Origin: an uncultured Bacilli bacterium
GTDB taxonomy: Bacteria > Bacillota_I > Bacilli_A > RF39 > UBA660
DNA: 44,736 bases
Assembly (NCBI GenBank): GCA_934177545.1
Contig: CAKPPI010000004.1
Location: 1 to 44,736 of the forward strand
Direction: 5' to 3'
How positions within the stretch are numbered: position 1 is the stretch's first letter; every line of letters starts with the position of its first letter. The notes below the pieces were generated by a model. The model saw only the letters and a list, made by a program, of their open reading frames with translations. It made no database searches and had not been told where the DNA came from. Positions 8,818-15,936 of the stretch are shown in pieces. The translations under genes were made by a program, and so were the position numbers.

Positions 8818-9826
8818 ATTTTTGTAATACTTCTTGATAAACTTCTTTTAACTGTTTACCTACTGTTTTAATATCTTTTTCTTTAGCTTTCTTAAAAGCA
8901 TTATCAGTTAATGATGGTAGTTTATTTTCTACTATTTTTTTAGTCTTAATAACAAACTCATCTACATTCTTAGCTTTATAAACATCTACATCTTCCATAA
9001 ACCAGTCTTTAAATATTTCAATATCTCTAACTAGTATAGGACACTTCATAGCACAAGCTTCAATGATAGGTATCCCTTCTGTTTCTTCTAGAGTTGGGAA
9101 TAAAAATAAATCACAGCCACCTAATGCTTCTTTAATATATTTTTGATCAACATGTCCTGCAAAAGTTAAGTTAGGAAGTTTCGTCTCTACTGCATGTCTA
9201 GCATCAGGAGTAGCTGCTGCTAAAGGACTTGATCCAAACCATATAAATTTATAGTCCGGTAATCTTTTAGCTACTTCAACGAAATCTACAATTCCTTTTC
9301 TTCTACTATATATACCAATTCCTACTATTACTTTGTCAGTATCTTTATAATTATATCTTTTTCTAAATGATTCACGGTACTTTTTATCTGGTTTAAAGAA
9401 ATCCAGTTCTAACCCATTAGAAATAGCTACTATTTTTTTACCTTTTAGTCCTTTATAACTTTCTAGTATCTTTTTAGAATAAATTGTTGGAGTAACAATA
9501 ATATCTCCTAGTTTATAACATTTTACTATCCACCATTTAAATAATTTACTAGTTAAATGTCCCCCAATAAATCCATCTTTATAATCTTCTTCTGTTGAAT
9601 GAGCATGATAGACTATCTTTATTCCTTTTCTTTTTAGTTTTTTAGCTAAAAAATAAGACTTTAAAAAATAGGTATTGATATGTGCTATATCGTAATCAGT
9701 TGCTTTATAATCTCTTGTATAATCTACTTTGGCAGACTTTAAAGCTTTTTCTTGATGAAGAATAGCTTTTCCTAAACCACTTACTCCTATCACTTTTAAT
9801 CCTTCCGCATATAACAAAACCTTCAT
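8816..9826 (-). CDS. GT4 glycosyltransferase, LafB/CpoA-type glycolipid synthase
   Basis: A 336-residue family-4 glycosyltransferase with two Rossmann halves. It closely resembles streptococcal CpoA/LafB: an N-terminal KVLLYAEG, DIAHINTYFLKS, YHAHSTEEDY, FIGG, TPTIYSK, SNGLELDFF, FIWFGSSP, then the donor-binding ETEGIPIIEACA and VRDIEIFKDW. Those enzymes add a second sugar to glucosyl-diacylglycerol on the cytoplasmic face, making the glycolipid that anchors lipoteichoic acid. The precise donor and acceptor cannot be read here. No first-step enzyme is in the window. The Shine-Dalgarno is AAAGGAAG and the gene is divergent from tRNA-Ala. Confidence 0.82.
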   Translation of the reverse strand: MKVLLYAEGLKVIGVSGLGKAILHQEKALKSAKVDYTRDYKATDYDIAHINTYFLKSYFLAKKLKRKGIKIVYHAHSTEEDYKDGFIGGHLTSKLFKWWIVKCYKLGDIIVTPTIYSKKILESYKGLKGKKIVAISNGLELDFFKPDKKYRESFRKRYNYKDTDKVIVGIGIYSRRKGIVDFVEVAKRLPDYKFIWFGSSPLAAATPDARHAVETKLPNLTFAGHVDQKYIKEALGGCDLFLFPTLEETEGIPIIEACAMKCPILVRDIEIFKDWFMEDVDVYKAKNVDEFVIKTKKIVENKLPSLTDNAFKKAKEKDIKTVGKQLKEVYQEVLQK

Positions 9827-9893
9827 AATTTTCTTCCTTTCTTAAGACTTATATTTATTTAATTATAACATTATAATTTTTTTAAAAAAAGTG

Positions 9894-9923
9894 TTGACAT
9901 CTCTTATATTTCTATGTTAAACT
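9894..9923 (+). promoter_or_regulatory. Promoter of tRNA-Ala
   Basis: TTGACA (9894-9899), 18-bp spacer, then TAAACT (9918-9923) preceded by TG at 9915-9916 (extended -10). The tRNA starts 13 nt further on. Confidence 0.65.
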
Positions 9924-9935
9924 TAATGTGTTGTT

Positions 9936-10011
9936 GGGGAATTAGCTCAGCTGGGAGAGCGTCTGCTTTGCACGCAGAAGGTCAGGAGTTCGATCCTCCT
10001 ATTCTCCACCA
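9936..10011 (+). tRNA. tRNA-Ala (anticodon TGC)
   Basis: Complete cloverleaf of 76 nt with encoded CCA. The 7-base anticodon loop TTTGCAC gives TGC. The acceptor stem closes with one G-U pair. It is a single-gene transcript with its own promoter and terminator. Confidence 0.97.
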
Positions 10012-10023
10012 TAATTAGTAATT

Positions 10024-10049
10024 ACTAACTAGAGATAGTTAGTTTTTTT
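10024..10049 (+). terminator. Terminator of tRNA-Ala
   Basis: ACTAACTA (10024-10031) pairs with TAGTTAGT (10036-10043) around a GAGA loop and is followed by seven T. Confidence 0.8.
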
Positions 10050-10052
10050 GTG

Positions 10053-10087
10053 AAAAGGAAGTTTTATGCACAGCACAGCTTCCTTTT
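10053..10087. terminator. Probable bidirectional terminator after ybaK
   Basis: AAAAGGAAG (10053-10061) and CTTCCTTTT (10079-10087) form a 9-bp stem with a 17-nt loop. It lies directly past the minus-strand stop at 10090 and also backs up the tRNA-Ala terminator. Confidence 0.5.
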
Positions 10088-10089
10088 AT

Positions 10090-10569
10090 TTATTTTGTTA
10101 TATCTTTTAAGTCAAAATCAATTACTTTCTTCAGTTCATCTAAAGTAGTCTCTACTTGATAGCCTATTTTTCCTCCACTAAATATTAACTTATCATAATT
10201 TTTAGCACTGCTATCAATAACAGTCTTAAAACTTTTTTTCATTCCAACTGGAGAACATCCACCATGAATATAACCAGTAAGTGCTAATAGTTCTTTTGAT
10301 TTTACCATTTCTATATTTTTTTCATTAACAGCTTGAGCAGCTTTTTTTAAATCTAATTCTTTATTTACAGGTGCTAAAAAAACATAGTGATTATTTGTTT
10401 TACCAACTGTGACTAAAGTTTTAAAAGTAAGATTTGGATTTTCATTTAAAGCTTCTGCTACTTCCATCCCACTGATAGCACCAGTTCCTAAATAGTTATA
10501 ACTCTTATATTTAATTTTCTTTTGATCTAATATACGCATTACATTTGTTTTTTCATCTTTTATTTTCAT
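10090..10569 (-). CDS. ybaK: YbaK/EbsC-family aminoacyl-tRNA deacylase
   Basis: A 159-residue YbaK/EbsC protein. Signatures are KTNVMRILD at the start, LTFKTLVT near residue 50, ELDLKKAAQAVNEKNIEMV in the middle and LTGYIHGGCSPVGMKK near 105, which carries the family's glycine-rich active-site loop. YbaK hydrolyses Cys mischarged on tRNA-Pro (and some other small mischarged residues), a translation proofreading step in the cytosol. AAAGGTGA precedes the ATG. It follows tRNA-His on the same strand but is separated from it by a terminator hairpin. Confidence 0.92.
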   Translation of the reverse strand: MKIKDEKTNVMRILDQKKIKYKSYNYLGTGAISGMEVAEALNENPNLTFKTLVTVGKTNNHYVFLAPVNKELDLKKAAQAVNEKNIEMVKSKELLALTGYIHGGCSPVGMKKSFKTVIDSSAKNYDKLIFSGGKIGYQVETTLDELKKVIDFDLKDITK

Positions 10570-10590
10570 TTAGTTCACCTTTTCTCTACA

Positions 10591-10614
10591 ATAAAAGAGT
10601 CTTAAAAGACTCTT
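10591..10614 (-). terminator. Terminator of tRNA-His
   Basis: AAGAGTCTT (10595-10603) pairs with AAGACTCTT (10606-10614). Read on the minus strand it is followed by TTTTATT. It separates tRNA-His from the downstream ybaK. Confidence 0.7.
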
Positions 10615-10627
10615 ATTATCAATATTA

Positions 10628-10704
10628 TGGGGCGGCGTATGAGGATCGAACTCATGCATACTGGTGCCACAAACCAGCGTGTTAACCACTTCACCAACGC
10701 CGCC
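10628..10704 (-). tRNA. tRNA-His (anticodon GTG)
   Basis: The cloverleaf has the anticodon loop TTGTGGC (GTG) and the extra 5' G(-1) paired with C73, the histidine identity element. CCA is encoded at 10630-10628. Confidence 0.96.
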
Positions 10705-10722
10705 ATTTCAAGTAACAAGGTT

Positions 10723-10751
10723 ATTTTACCAAAATTAGACACGTCTTGCAA
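10723..10751 (-). promoter_or_regulatory. Promoter of tRNA-His
   Basis: Minus strand TTGCAA (10751-10746), 17-bp spacer, TAAAAT (10728-10723). It is divergent from the hsp20 promoter and CIRCE about 40 bp away. Confidence 0.55.
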
Positions 10752-10787
10752 CCCCTTTTTATCTTTTTTTACATTTTTTTATTTTTA

Positions 10788-10814
10788 TTAGCACTCTTTC
10801 TTGACAAGTGCTAA
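10788..10814 (+). promoter_or_regulatory. CIRCE operator (HrcA site) upstream of hsp20
   Basis: TTAGCACTC-N9-AAGTGCTAA. This matches the CIRCE consensus (TTAGCACTC-N9-GAGTGCTAA) except for one base. HrcA binds CIRCE and represses heat-shock genes until misfolded protein titrates GroE. The -35 TTGACA lies inside it. Confidence 0.88.
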
Positions 10815-10829
10815 AGAAAGTGTTATAAC
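10801..10829 (+). promoter_or_regulatory. Sigma-A promoter of hsp20
   Basis: TTGACA (10801-10806), exactly 17 bp, TATAAC (10824-10829). The -35 overlaps the CIRCE spacer and right arm, so bound HrcA would block polymerase. Confidence 0.85.
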
Positions 10830-10855
10830 ATAATCGTGAAAGGAAAGTGATAATT

Positions 10856-11242
10856 ATGTTACCAAGAAGATTTTATTTTGATAACGCATTAGATGATTTA
10901 TTTGAAGAAGAAGGAGCTAAGATGAAATGTGATATCTATGAAAAAGATAATACTTATCATGTAGATATGGATTTACCTGGCTTCAAAAAGGAAGAAATTA
11001 AAGTAGAATGCAATAAAGGAAATTTAATCGTTAGTGCTGAGAAAAAGCATGAAGAAGAAGAAAAAGATGAAAAGAAAAAGTATCTTCGTCGTGAAAGAGT
11101 TTATGGAAAATATTCTCGTAGTTTCTATCTAGGTGATGTGGATGAAGAGAATATTGAAGCATCATATAATAATGGTACTTTACATATTGCTGTTCCAAAG
11201 ATTGATGAAAATAAAAATAGAAAACTTATTGATATTAAATAA
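10856..11242 (+). CDS. hsp20: Small heat-shock protein (Hsp20/alpha-crystallin family)
   Basis: A 128-residue ATP-independent holdase chaperone. The alpha-crystallin domain spans about residues 22-120. It contains YHVDMDLPGFKKEEIKVE, a charged loop (EEEEKDEKKK), RRERVYGKYSRSFYL, and the near-terminal signature YNNGTLHIAVPK. It binds unfolding proteins and holds them for ATP-driven chaperones. ATG 10856 is chosen because AAAGGAAAG precedes it; the in-frame GTG at 10847 lies within that site. A CIRCE/promoter combination upstream predicts HrcA control, and a terminator follows immediately, so it is monocistronic. Confidence 0.95.
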   Translation: MLPRRFYFDNALDDLFEEEGAKMKCDIYEKDNTYHVDMDLPGFKKEEIKVECNKGNLIVSAEKKHEEEEKDEKKKYLRRERVYGKYSRSFYLGDVDEENIEASYNNGTLHIAVPKIDENKNRKLIDIK

Positions 11243-11247
11243 TAATT

Positions 11248-11277
11248 AAAAGGAGCCAAATATTGGTTCCTTTTTTT
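11248..11277. terminator. Bidirectional terminator between hsp20 and relP
   Basis: AAAAGGAGCCAA (11248-11259) pairs with TTGGTTCCTTTT (11264-11275), followed by further T. It also lies just beyond the minus-strand stop at 11280. Confidence 0.85.
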
Positions 11278-11279
11278 AG

Positions 11280-11909
11280 CTAAATTATTTCTTGATCTTC
11301 AATCAATGTTTGCATCTTATCATTCATAGCAACCATCTTATGATCTAGATTATTTATATCAAGTGCACACTTATACATATTATCTTGAATTTCCTTAGGA
11401 ATATCACCTTTAAATTTATATCTTATCTTATGATCTAAGCTAGCCCAAAAGTCCATAGCAACAGTTCTAATTTGAATTTCTGCTTCTACCATCTCTACTC
11501 CATCAATTAAATAAACAGGAACATAGACAAGCAAATGATAACTAGAATAGCCACTATCTTTAGGATTTGAAATATAATCTTTTTTAGTATGAACAGTTAT
11601 TTGATCACTGTCTTCTAGTAATTTTACTATTGCATAAACATCTGATAAAAAAGAACATACAATTCTAATTCCTACCGCATCATGAATATGATCTTCAATA
11701 TTGGTAACATTCACTTCATAATCTCTACTTCTTAGTTTATTTACAATACTGTCATAGCTCTTAATTCTACTCTTAACATGCTCTACTGGATTATAATGAT
11801 TTTTAAACTCAAAGTCTTGTAATAAAATAGCAATTTGCGTCTCAAGCGTTTTTAAAGCAGCATTATATTTAAGTAATAATTCTTCATAACTTTCCGTTAA
11901 TTCTTCCAA
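11280..11909 (-). CDS. relP: Small alarmone synthetase (RelP/YwaC type)
   Basis: A 209-residue single-domain (p)ppGpp synthetase without the hydrolase domain of long Rel. Signatures are NPVEHVKSRIKS near residue 40, HDAVGIRIVCSF, KDYISNPKDSGYSSYH near 110 and EIQIRTVAMDFWASLDHKIRYK near 145. It transfers pyrophosphate from ATP to GDP or GTP, producing stringent-response alarmones under transcriptional rather than ribosomal control. NPVEHVKSR-type sequence is closer to YwaC/RelP than to YjbM/RelQ. It is the third gene of a sepF-divIVA-relP run, 28 bp after divIVA, an unusual link between alarmone synthesis and division genes. Confidence 0.9.
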   Translation of the reverse strand: MEELTESYEELLLKYNAALKTLETQIAILLQDFEFKNHYNPVEHVKSRIKSYDSIVNKLRSRDYEVNVTNIEDHIHDAVGIRIVCSFLSDVYAIVKLLEDSDQITVHTKKDYISNPKDSGYSSYHLLVYVPVYLIDGVEMVEAEIQIRTVAMDFWASLDHKIRYKFKGDIPKEIQDNMYKCALDINNLDHKMVAMNDKMQTLIEDQEII

Positions 11910-11937
11910 AAAAATTCCCTCCTAGCAAAAAATAGAC

Positions 11938-12375
11938 TTAAGATTCGTCTAAGTCCAACACTTCTATTTCTTCTACTACTGCTAATTGTTGTTCAACAAT
12001 AATCTTTAACTTTCTTTTAAATATTTTAATATTTCTTTCTAAGACATCAGCTTGCTGTTCAATTCTTTCTGACCTAATTAGAGCATCATTAACTATTCTA
12101 GAAGCATTATTTTTAGCATCACTAACTATTACATTAGCTTCTTCTCTAGCAAGACGTTTTATATTATCACTAGTTTTTTCTGCATTAACAATAGATTTAT
12201 TAATACTATCTTCTAAAATTTTATAGCTTTCTAGTTTATCTTTTAAATCTTTAATCTCATTCTTTTGTTCTTGACATTTATTAATAATACCCTCAGTTTC
12301 CCTAATTACTCTTTCAATAAAAGCATTTACTTCACTTCTATTATAACCATTAGCTTCATAATGAAACTTATCCAT
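11938..12375 (-). CDS. divIVA: DivIVA-family cell pole/septum protein
   Basis: A 145-residue DivIVA. The N-terminal F..E..GY...EVN.F is the membrane-curvature-sensing lipid-binding domain. It is followed by a coiled coil from about residue 25 to 125 rich in Glu, Lys and Ile. DivIVA marks negatively curved membrane at septa and poles and recruits partner proteins; in spore formers it helps tether the origin. ATG 12375 is taken as start, with AAAGGGGGAT upstream. It follows sepF by 26 bp, the usual dcw-tail order. The AGGGGG Shine-Dalgarno is complementary to the C-rich loop of the RNA at 32920-33025. Confidence 0.9.
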   Translation of the reverse strand: MDKFHYEANGYNRSEVNAFIERVIRETEGIINKCQEQKNEIKDLKDKLESYKILEDSINKSIVNAEKTSDNIKRLAREEANVIVSDAKNNASRIVNDALIRSERIEQQADVLERNIKIFKRKLKIIVEQQLAVVEEIEVLDLDES

Positions 12376-12401
12376 CACATATCCCCCTTTCGGGTTAGTT
12401 A

Positions 12402-12836
12402 TTACCAGTCAAACTCATCGTCTTCTTCTTGTTTAGACTTTTTACCACTTGTTTTAGCTGGCACGTCATCAGTAATCTTACCTTCAACATTTACGTTGTT
12501 TGGTGTACAAAGGAAAATTCCTCCACCTAATTTTTGTAAGTCACCACCAATAGCATAAAGAGTACCTGATAAGAAATCTACTATTCTTTTACCTTGATCT
12601 GGTGTTACTCTTTTCAAGTTAACTACTACTGCATTTCTATCTTTTAAATGATCTGCTATTTGTTGTGATTCTGAATAAGCACGTGGTTCAAGTAACATCA
12701 TCTTGCTACCAGCTACCCCGTTTTCATCTTCATATTCTTCTCTTGACACTTTGTAATACTCCTCCTCTTTTATATCTTCATTTGTTGCTGTATCATCCTG
12801 TCCCATTAATTTTTTTAATTTATCGTTGAAAGCCAT
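12402..12836 (-). CDS. sepF: SepF, FtsZ-binding cell-division protein
   Basis: A 144-residue SepF. The N-terminal amphipathic helix (AFNDKLKKLMG) is the membrane anchor. The conserved core contains LLEPRAYSESQQIADHLK, VVVNLKRV, QGKRIVDFLSGTLYAIGGDLQKLG and IFLCTPNNV, and the tail is acidic. SepF anchors FtsZ filaments to the membrane and shapes the septum. A strong AGGAGG precedes the ATG. Gene order sepF-divIVA is typical of Gram-positive division clusters, but the intervening yggT/ylmH genes of B. subtilis are absent here. Confidence 0.95.
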   Translation of the reverse strand: MAFNDKLKKLMGQDDTATNEDIKEEEYYKVSREEYEDENGVAGSKMMLLEPRAYSESQQIADHLKDRNAVVVNLKRVTPDQGKRIVDFLSGTLYAIGGDLQKLGGGIFLCTPNNVNVEGKITDDVPAKTSGKKSKQEEDDEFDW

Positions 12837-12962
12837 ATGCTTAACCTCCTACCTAACTACTATCTATAATAACATATTTTTCTAAAAAGGAAAAGACTTT
12901 TTTAAACCACTAGCTTAGCTAGACACTTTTATTGTATAATTGGTCTAGAAAGGTGGCCTAAA

Positions 12963-13523
12963 ATGAATATCTTTAACTATTTAGAATATAACTCTTTAAT
13001 TATTTTATCTTTCTTCTTTATTTCTTTAATATCTCTTATTTTAAATATATTAACTAAAGGAAAAAGTAATGATTTATTTTTTTCAACTTACCGCAGTAGT
13101 TTACTAAATCCACTTACTTATTTAAGACTAGTTACTCATATCTTTGGTCATGCTAACTGGAGTCACTTTACCCATAATTTTCTTTATATCTTACTTATTG
13201 GTCCGATGATAGAAGAAAAGTATGGTAGTCTTAATCTTTTAATAATGATTTTAATAACTGCTATGGTAATTGGTCTTTTTAACTCTATTTTTACAAGAAA
13301 TAAAATCTTAGGTGCTAGTGGTATTACTTTTATGTTAATAGTTCTATCATCTTTTGTTAATTTTTCTACTAACAAGGTACCTCTAACTTTTATTCTTATT
13401 GTACTTTTCTATGTGATTGATGAGATTAGATTATTAGGTGCTAAAGACTCTGTCTCTCATGGAAGTCATTTTCTTGGAGCCTTATGTGGTTTCATCTTCT
13501 CTTACATCATATTTCCATCTTGA
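12963..13523 (+). CDS. Rhomboid-family intramembrane serine protease
   Basis: A 186-residue membrane protein with about six hydrophobic helices. The rhomboid signature is intact: HANWSHFTHNF near residue 61 (H...H...N), the catalytic serine in GASG near 120, and the catalytic histidine in SHGSHFLGALCG near 168. Rhomboids cleave transmembrane helices within the bilayer; the substrate is unknown. AAAGGTGG precedes the ATG. TATAAT at 12935-12940 is a likely -10 and sits between CTAGAC and GTCTAG half-sites (12923-12957). The last 22 bp overlap the convergent HerA gene, so there is no room for a terminator. Confidence 0.9.
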   Translation: MNIFNYLEYNSLIILSFFFISLISLILNILTKGKSNDLFFSTYRSSLLNPLTYLRLVTHIFGHANWSHFTHNFLYILLIGPMIEEKYGSLNLLIMILITAMVIGLFNSIFTRNKILGASGITFMLIVLSSFVNFSTNKVPLTFILIVLFYVIDEIRLLGAKDSVSHGSHFLGALCGFIFSYIIFPS

Positions 13524-15286
13524 TACCAAACACTACTAACATCAACATTATTAGATAATGGTTCAGGATTTGCTTTTTGAAAATACATACTAATTGGTAC
13601 TTTAAAAGCATTACCAAAGGCAATACAGTTACCTGGTTTTAAATTTTTAAGTTCTTCTACTATTTCTGCTGATACATTAGGAACCATTTCTTTTATATAA
13701 TGTAAATCTTTAGGATGAAGTGTTCTTAGAACAATAAAGTTAGAACACTGAGAAATAGCAGTATCAGAAAGTTCACTTGGTCTTTGAGTAATAAGTCCTA
13801 GTAAGGCTCCATACTTTCTACCCTCTTTAGTAATTCTATCAAAGATGTTATAACCAAGTATTTCTGTATCGGTATCCTTTTGGACATATCTATGAGCTTC
13901 TTCTATAATAATATGGAAAGGCATACTACCACGATTAGGATTTTCAACAGTATAATCAAAGACTAACTTAGATAAAATTTTAGTAATTACTTTAGCAAGT
14001 CTATCATCTATATAACTAATATTAAAGTTTACTATTTGACAGTGATTACCATTTACATCCGTAAATAAATCATTTATATAAGTTGCTCTATCTATATAAG
14101 CGGTTGAATCAAAGAATACATGATTAGGACTATTTACTAAACTATGAAGTCTAACACTTAAGACATTAGCATAGTCATAAACTTTATCACTTTTTAATAC
14201 TCCTTCACTAATTAGAGCAAAATCCATAGCAGTTTCTAAATCTTTTAGCGTATAAGCGATAAATTTATCTGTTTGTGGGGCTATTTCTCTATCCTCTAAA
14301 ATAAACTGTTTTACAAAGTTTACTACTAATTCCATCTCTACTAATTTTCCCATTTTATCGATATAAAGACATTGTTTTAGGGTTCTGGTATATCCTGGTT
14401 GTACTATTAGACTTTCAAGTGATAAGTCTTTAGTATGAAACTTAGTAAGAACAGCAGTTACTTGGTCTCTTATCTTAGTAGACTGGGATCCACTTAAAAG
14501 GATATCTTCAACAGCTCTTGCTATTATATCGTTCTTATACTTTAGAACCATCTCATTTTCCCCTGTTAAGATAGGAACTAAGGTTAAAGCTTTCTCAATA
14601 ATTGGTAATTGGTTAGTAGATGTAACATCTAAAAGTAAAGCTATATCATCTACTCCAAGTAACCATAATGGTATGTTTATAATACCACCACTAGCATCAC
14701 TAACTGTTGTATTAGTAGTATAAGTTTTATAATGCATATTAGGATTAACTTTATCTATATCTTTTAAAGCTCTTGTATACTCACCATATGCATCAAACAT
14801 AACGACATGAGCCCCTACAGGACTAGCTGTTTGACTAGCAAAGATATTTTGAAAAATTCTACTTACAGTAAAACTCTTACCAGCTCCACTATTACCTAAA
14901 ATAGCAAAATGGTTACTAAAGAAGGAATTAATATTAACATGAATTGGATAGTTTTGATATATGGTTGAATATCCAAAAAGCACTTCTCCCTTATCTGGTG
15001 TTTGTTTTCCTAAAATAAGTGCTAACTCTTCCATATTAACTATTCTAACACTAGATCTAAAAGATGGTTTACTACTAACTCCTGGAATAAAGCTATTGTT
15101 TTTTATTTCTCCTACGATATTTGCTTTTAAATCTGTTTTTGTAGTACTAACTATTTGTCCTACTACTTTATCATTTCCATCTTCAAATATTACATGTAAA
15201 TCAACTAAGTTTGTTTGTTTGGCAAGATCAATAGCTAAATTAACAAAGACATTATTATCAACTATTTCTTTAATATCACCTAACAT
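13502..15286 (-). CDS. HerA/DUF87-family hexameric ATPase
   Basis: A 594-residue HerA-FtsK superfamily ATPase. The first 100 residues form the small beta-barrel (HAS-barrel) region. Walker A GNSGAGKS is near residue 130, FDAYGEY near 166, Walker B IIIEEAH near 470, then an arginine-rich GRKYGALLGLITQRPSELS with sensor and arginine-finger character. HerA ATPases work as hexameric DNA translocases, in archaea with the nuclease NurA and in bacteria in repair or defence. No nuclease or SIR2 partner is next to this gene, so its job is open. The Shine-Dalgarno is GAGGGTGA; a terminator separates it from upstream yqeK. Confidence 0.88.
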   Translation of the reverse strand: MLGDIKEIVDNNVFVNLAIDLAKQTNLVDLHVIFEDGNDKVVGQIVSTTKTDLKANIVGEIKNNSFIPGVSSKPSFRSSVRIVNMEELALILGKQTPDKGEVLFGYSTIYQNYPIHVNINSFFSNHFAILGNSGAGKSFTVSRIFQNIFASQTASPVGAHVVMFDAYGEYTRALKDIDKVNPNMHYKTYTTNTTVSDASGGIINIPLWLLGVDDIALLLDVTSTNQLPIIEKALTLVPILTGENEMVLKYKNDIIARAVEDILLSGSQSTKIRDQVTAVLTKFHTKDLSLESLIVQPGYTRTLKQCLYIDKMGKLVEMELVVNFVKQFILEDREIAPQTDKFIAYTLKDLETAMDFALISEGVLKSDKVYDYANVLSVRLHSLVNSPNHVFFDSTAYIDRATYINDLFTDVNGNHCQIVNFNISYIDDRLAKVITKILSKLVFDYTVENPNRGSMPFHIIIEEAHRYVQKDTDTEILGYNIFDRITKEGRKYGALLGLITQRPSELSDTAISQCSNFIVLRTLHPKDLHYIKEMVPNVSAEIVEELKNLKPGNCIAFGNAFKVPISMYFQKANPEPLSNNVDVSSVWYQDGNMM

Positions 15287-15348
15287 ATAATCACCCTCTA
15301 CTCTTATTGTTATAATAATTGTACCATAAAACTTTAATTAAGAAAGAA

Positions 15349-15373
15349 AAAAATCAAAATTAAATTGATTTTT
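15349..15373. terminator. Terminator after yqeK
   Basis: AAAAATCAA (15349-15357) pairs with TTGATTTTT (15365-15373). Read on the minus strand it follows the yqeK stop codon and ends in a T-rich tract. Confidence 0.6.
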
Positions 15374-15920
15374 CTTTGAAATAATTCAAGGTTTTAATAG
15401 TATCTTGATGAATAGGCTTTCCTTCACTAGTTAGTTTTTTAATTTTAGTTTCTAAGCATAATATAACTGCTTTATCTAAATCTTGATAAGCAAGGCGTCT
15501 TTCTTCTTCAATACCTTGATAGTTCTTTCCTGGTTCTATCTTATCTGCTAGATAGACAATTTTTTCTAAGTCACTCATATTAGGTCTACCTGTTGCATGA
15601 TAGTAAATAGCATTAACCATATCTTTATTAAAATGATATTTTTCTCTAACTAGTACGGCTCCTACTATACCATGAATAAATTTTTTATTCTTAGAATCTA
15701 ATAGATTCTCATCTAAGTTATGTTCTTTTATAAACTGTTCATTCTCTTCCATAGTGAATTCTTTTGCTATATCATGTGTAAGTCCAGCAAGATAGGCTTC
15801 TTCTTCGTTTAGGTTATAATGTTTAGCCAAATCTTTAGCAGTTTCCCCTACTCTTAAACAGTGATTGTAACGATATTCACTAAGTAATGATTCTAAATCT
15901 TTTTTAATTTCTTCTACCAT
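15360..15920 (-). CDS. yqeK: YqeK-family HD hydrolase (Ap4A hydrolase)
   Basis: A 186-residue HD-domain phosphohydrolase. Metal-binding residues are visible in YNHCLRVGETA near residue 18, THDIAKE near 48, the histidine of FIHGIVGAVL near 83, YYHATGRPNMSDLEKIVYLADKIEP near 108-132. YqeK proteins symmetrically hydrolyse diadenosine tetraphosphate to ADP. In many Firmicutes yqeK follows nadD; here instead it begins 17 bp after the KinB-like kinase gene and is probably cotranscribed with it. The Shine-Dalgarno is AAGGGTG. Confidence 0.92.
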   Translation of the reverse strand: MVEEIKKDLESLLSEYRYNHCLRVGETAKDLAKHYNLNEEEAYLAGLTHDIAKEFTMEENEQFIKEHNLDENLLDSKNKKFIHGIVGAVLVREKYHFNKDMVNAIYYHATGRPNMSDLEKIVYLADKIEPGKNYQGIEEERRLAYQDLDKAVILCLETKIKKLTSEGKPIHQDTIKTLNYFKEKSI

Positions 15921-15936
15921 AATAACACCCTTATTA

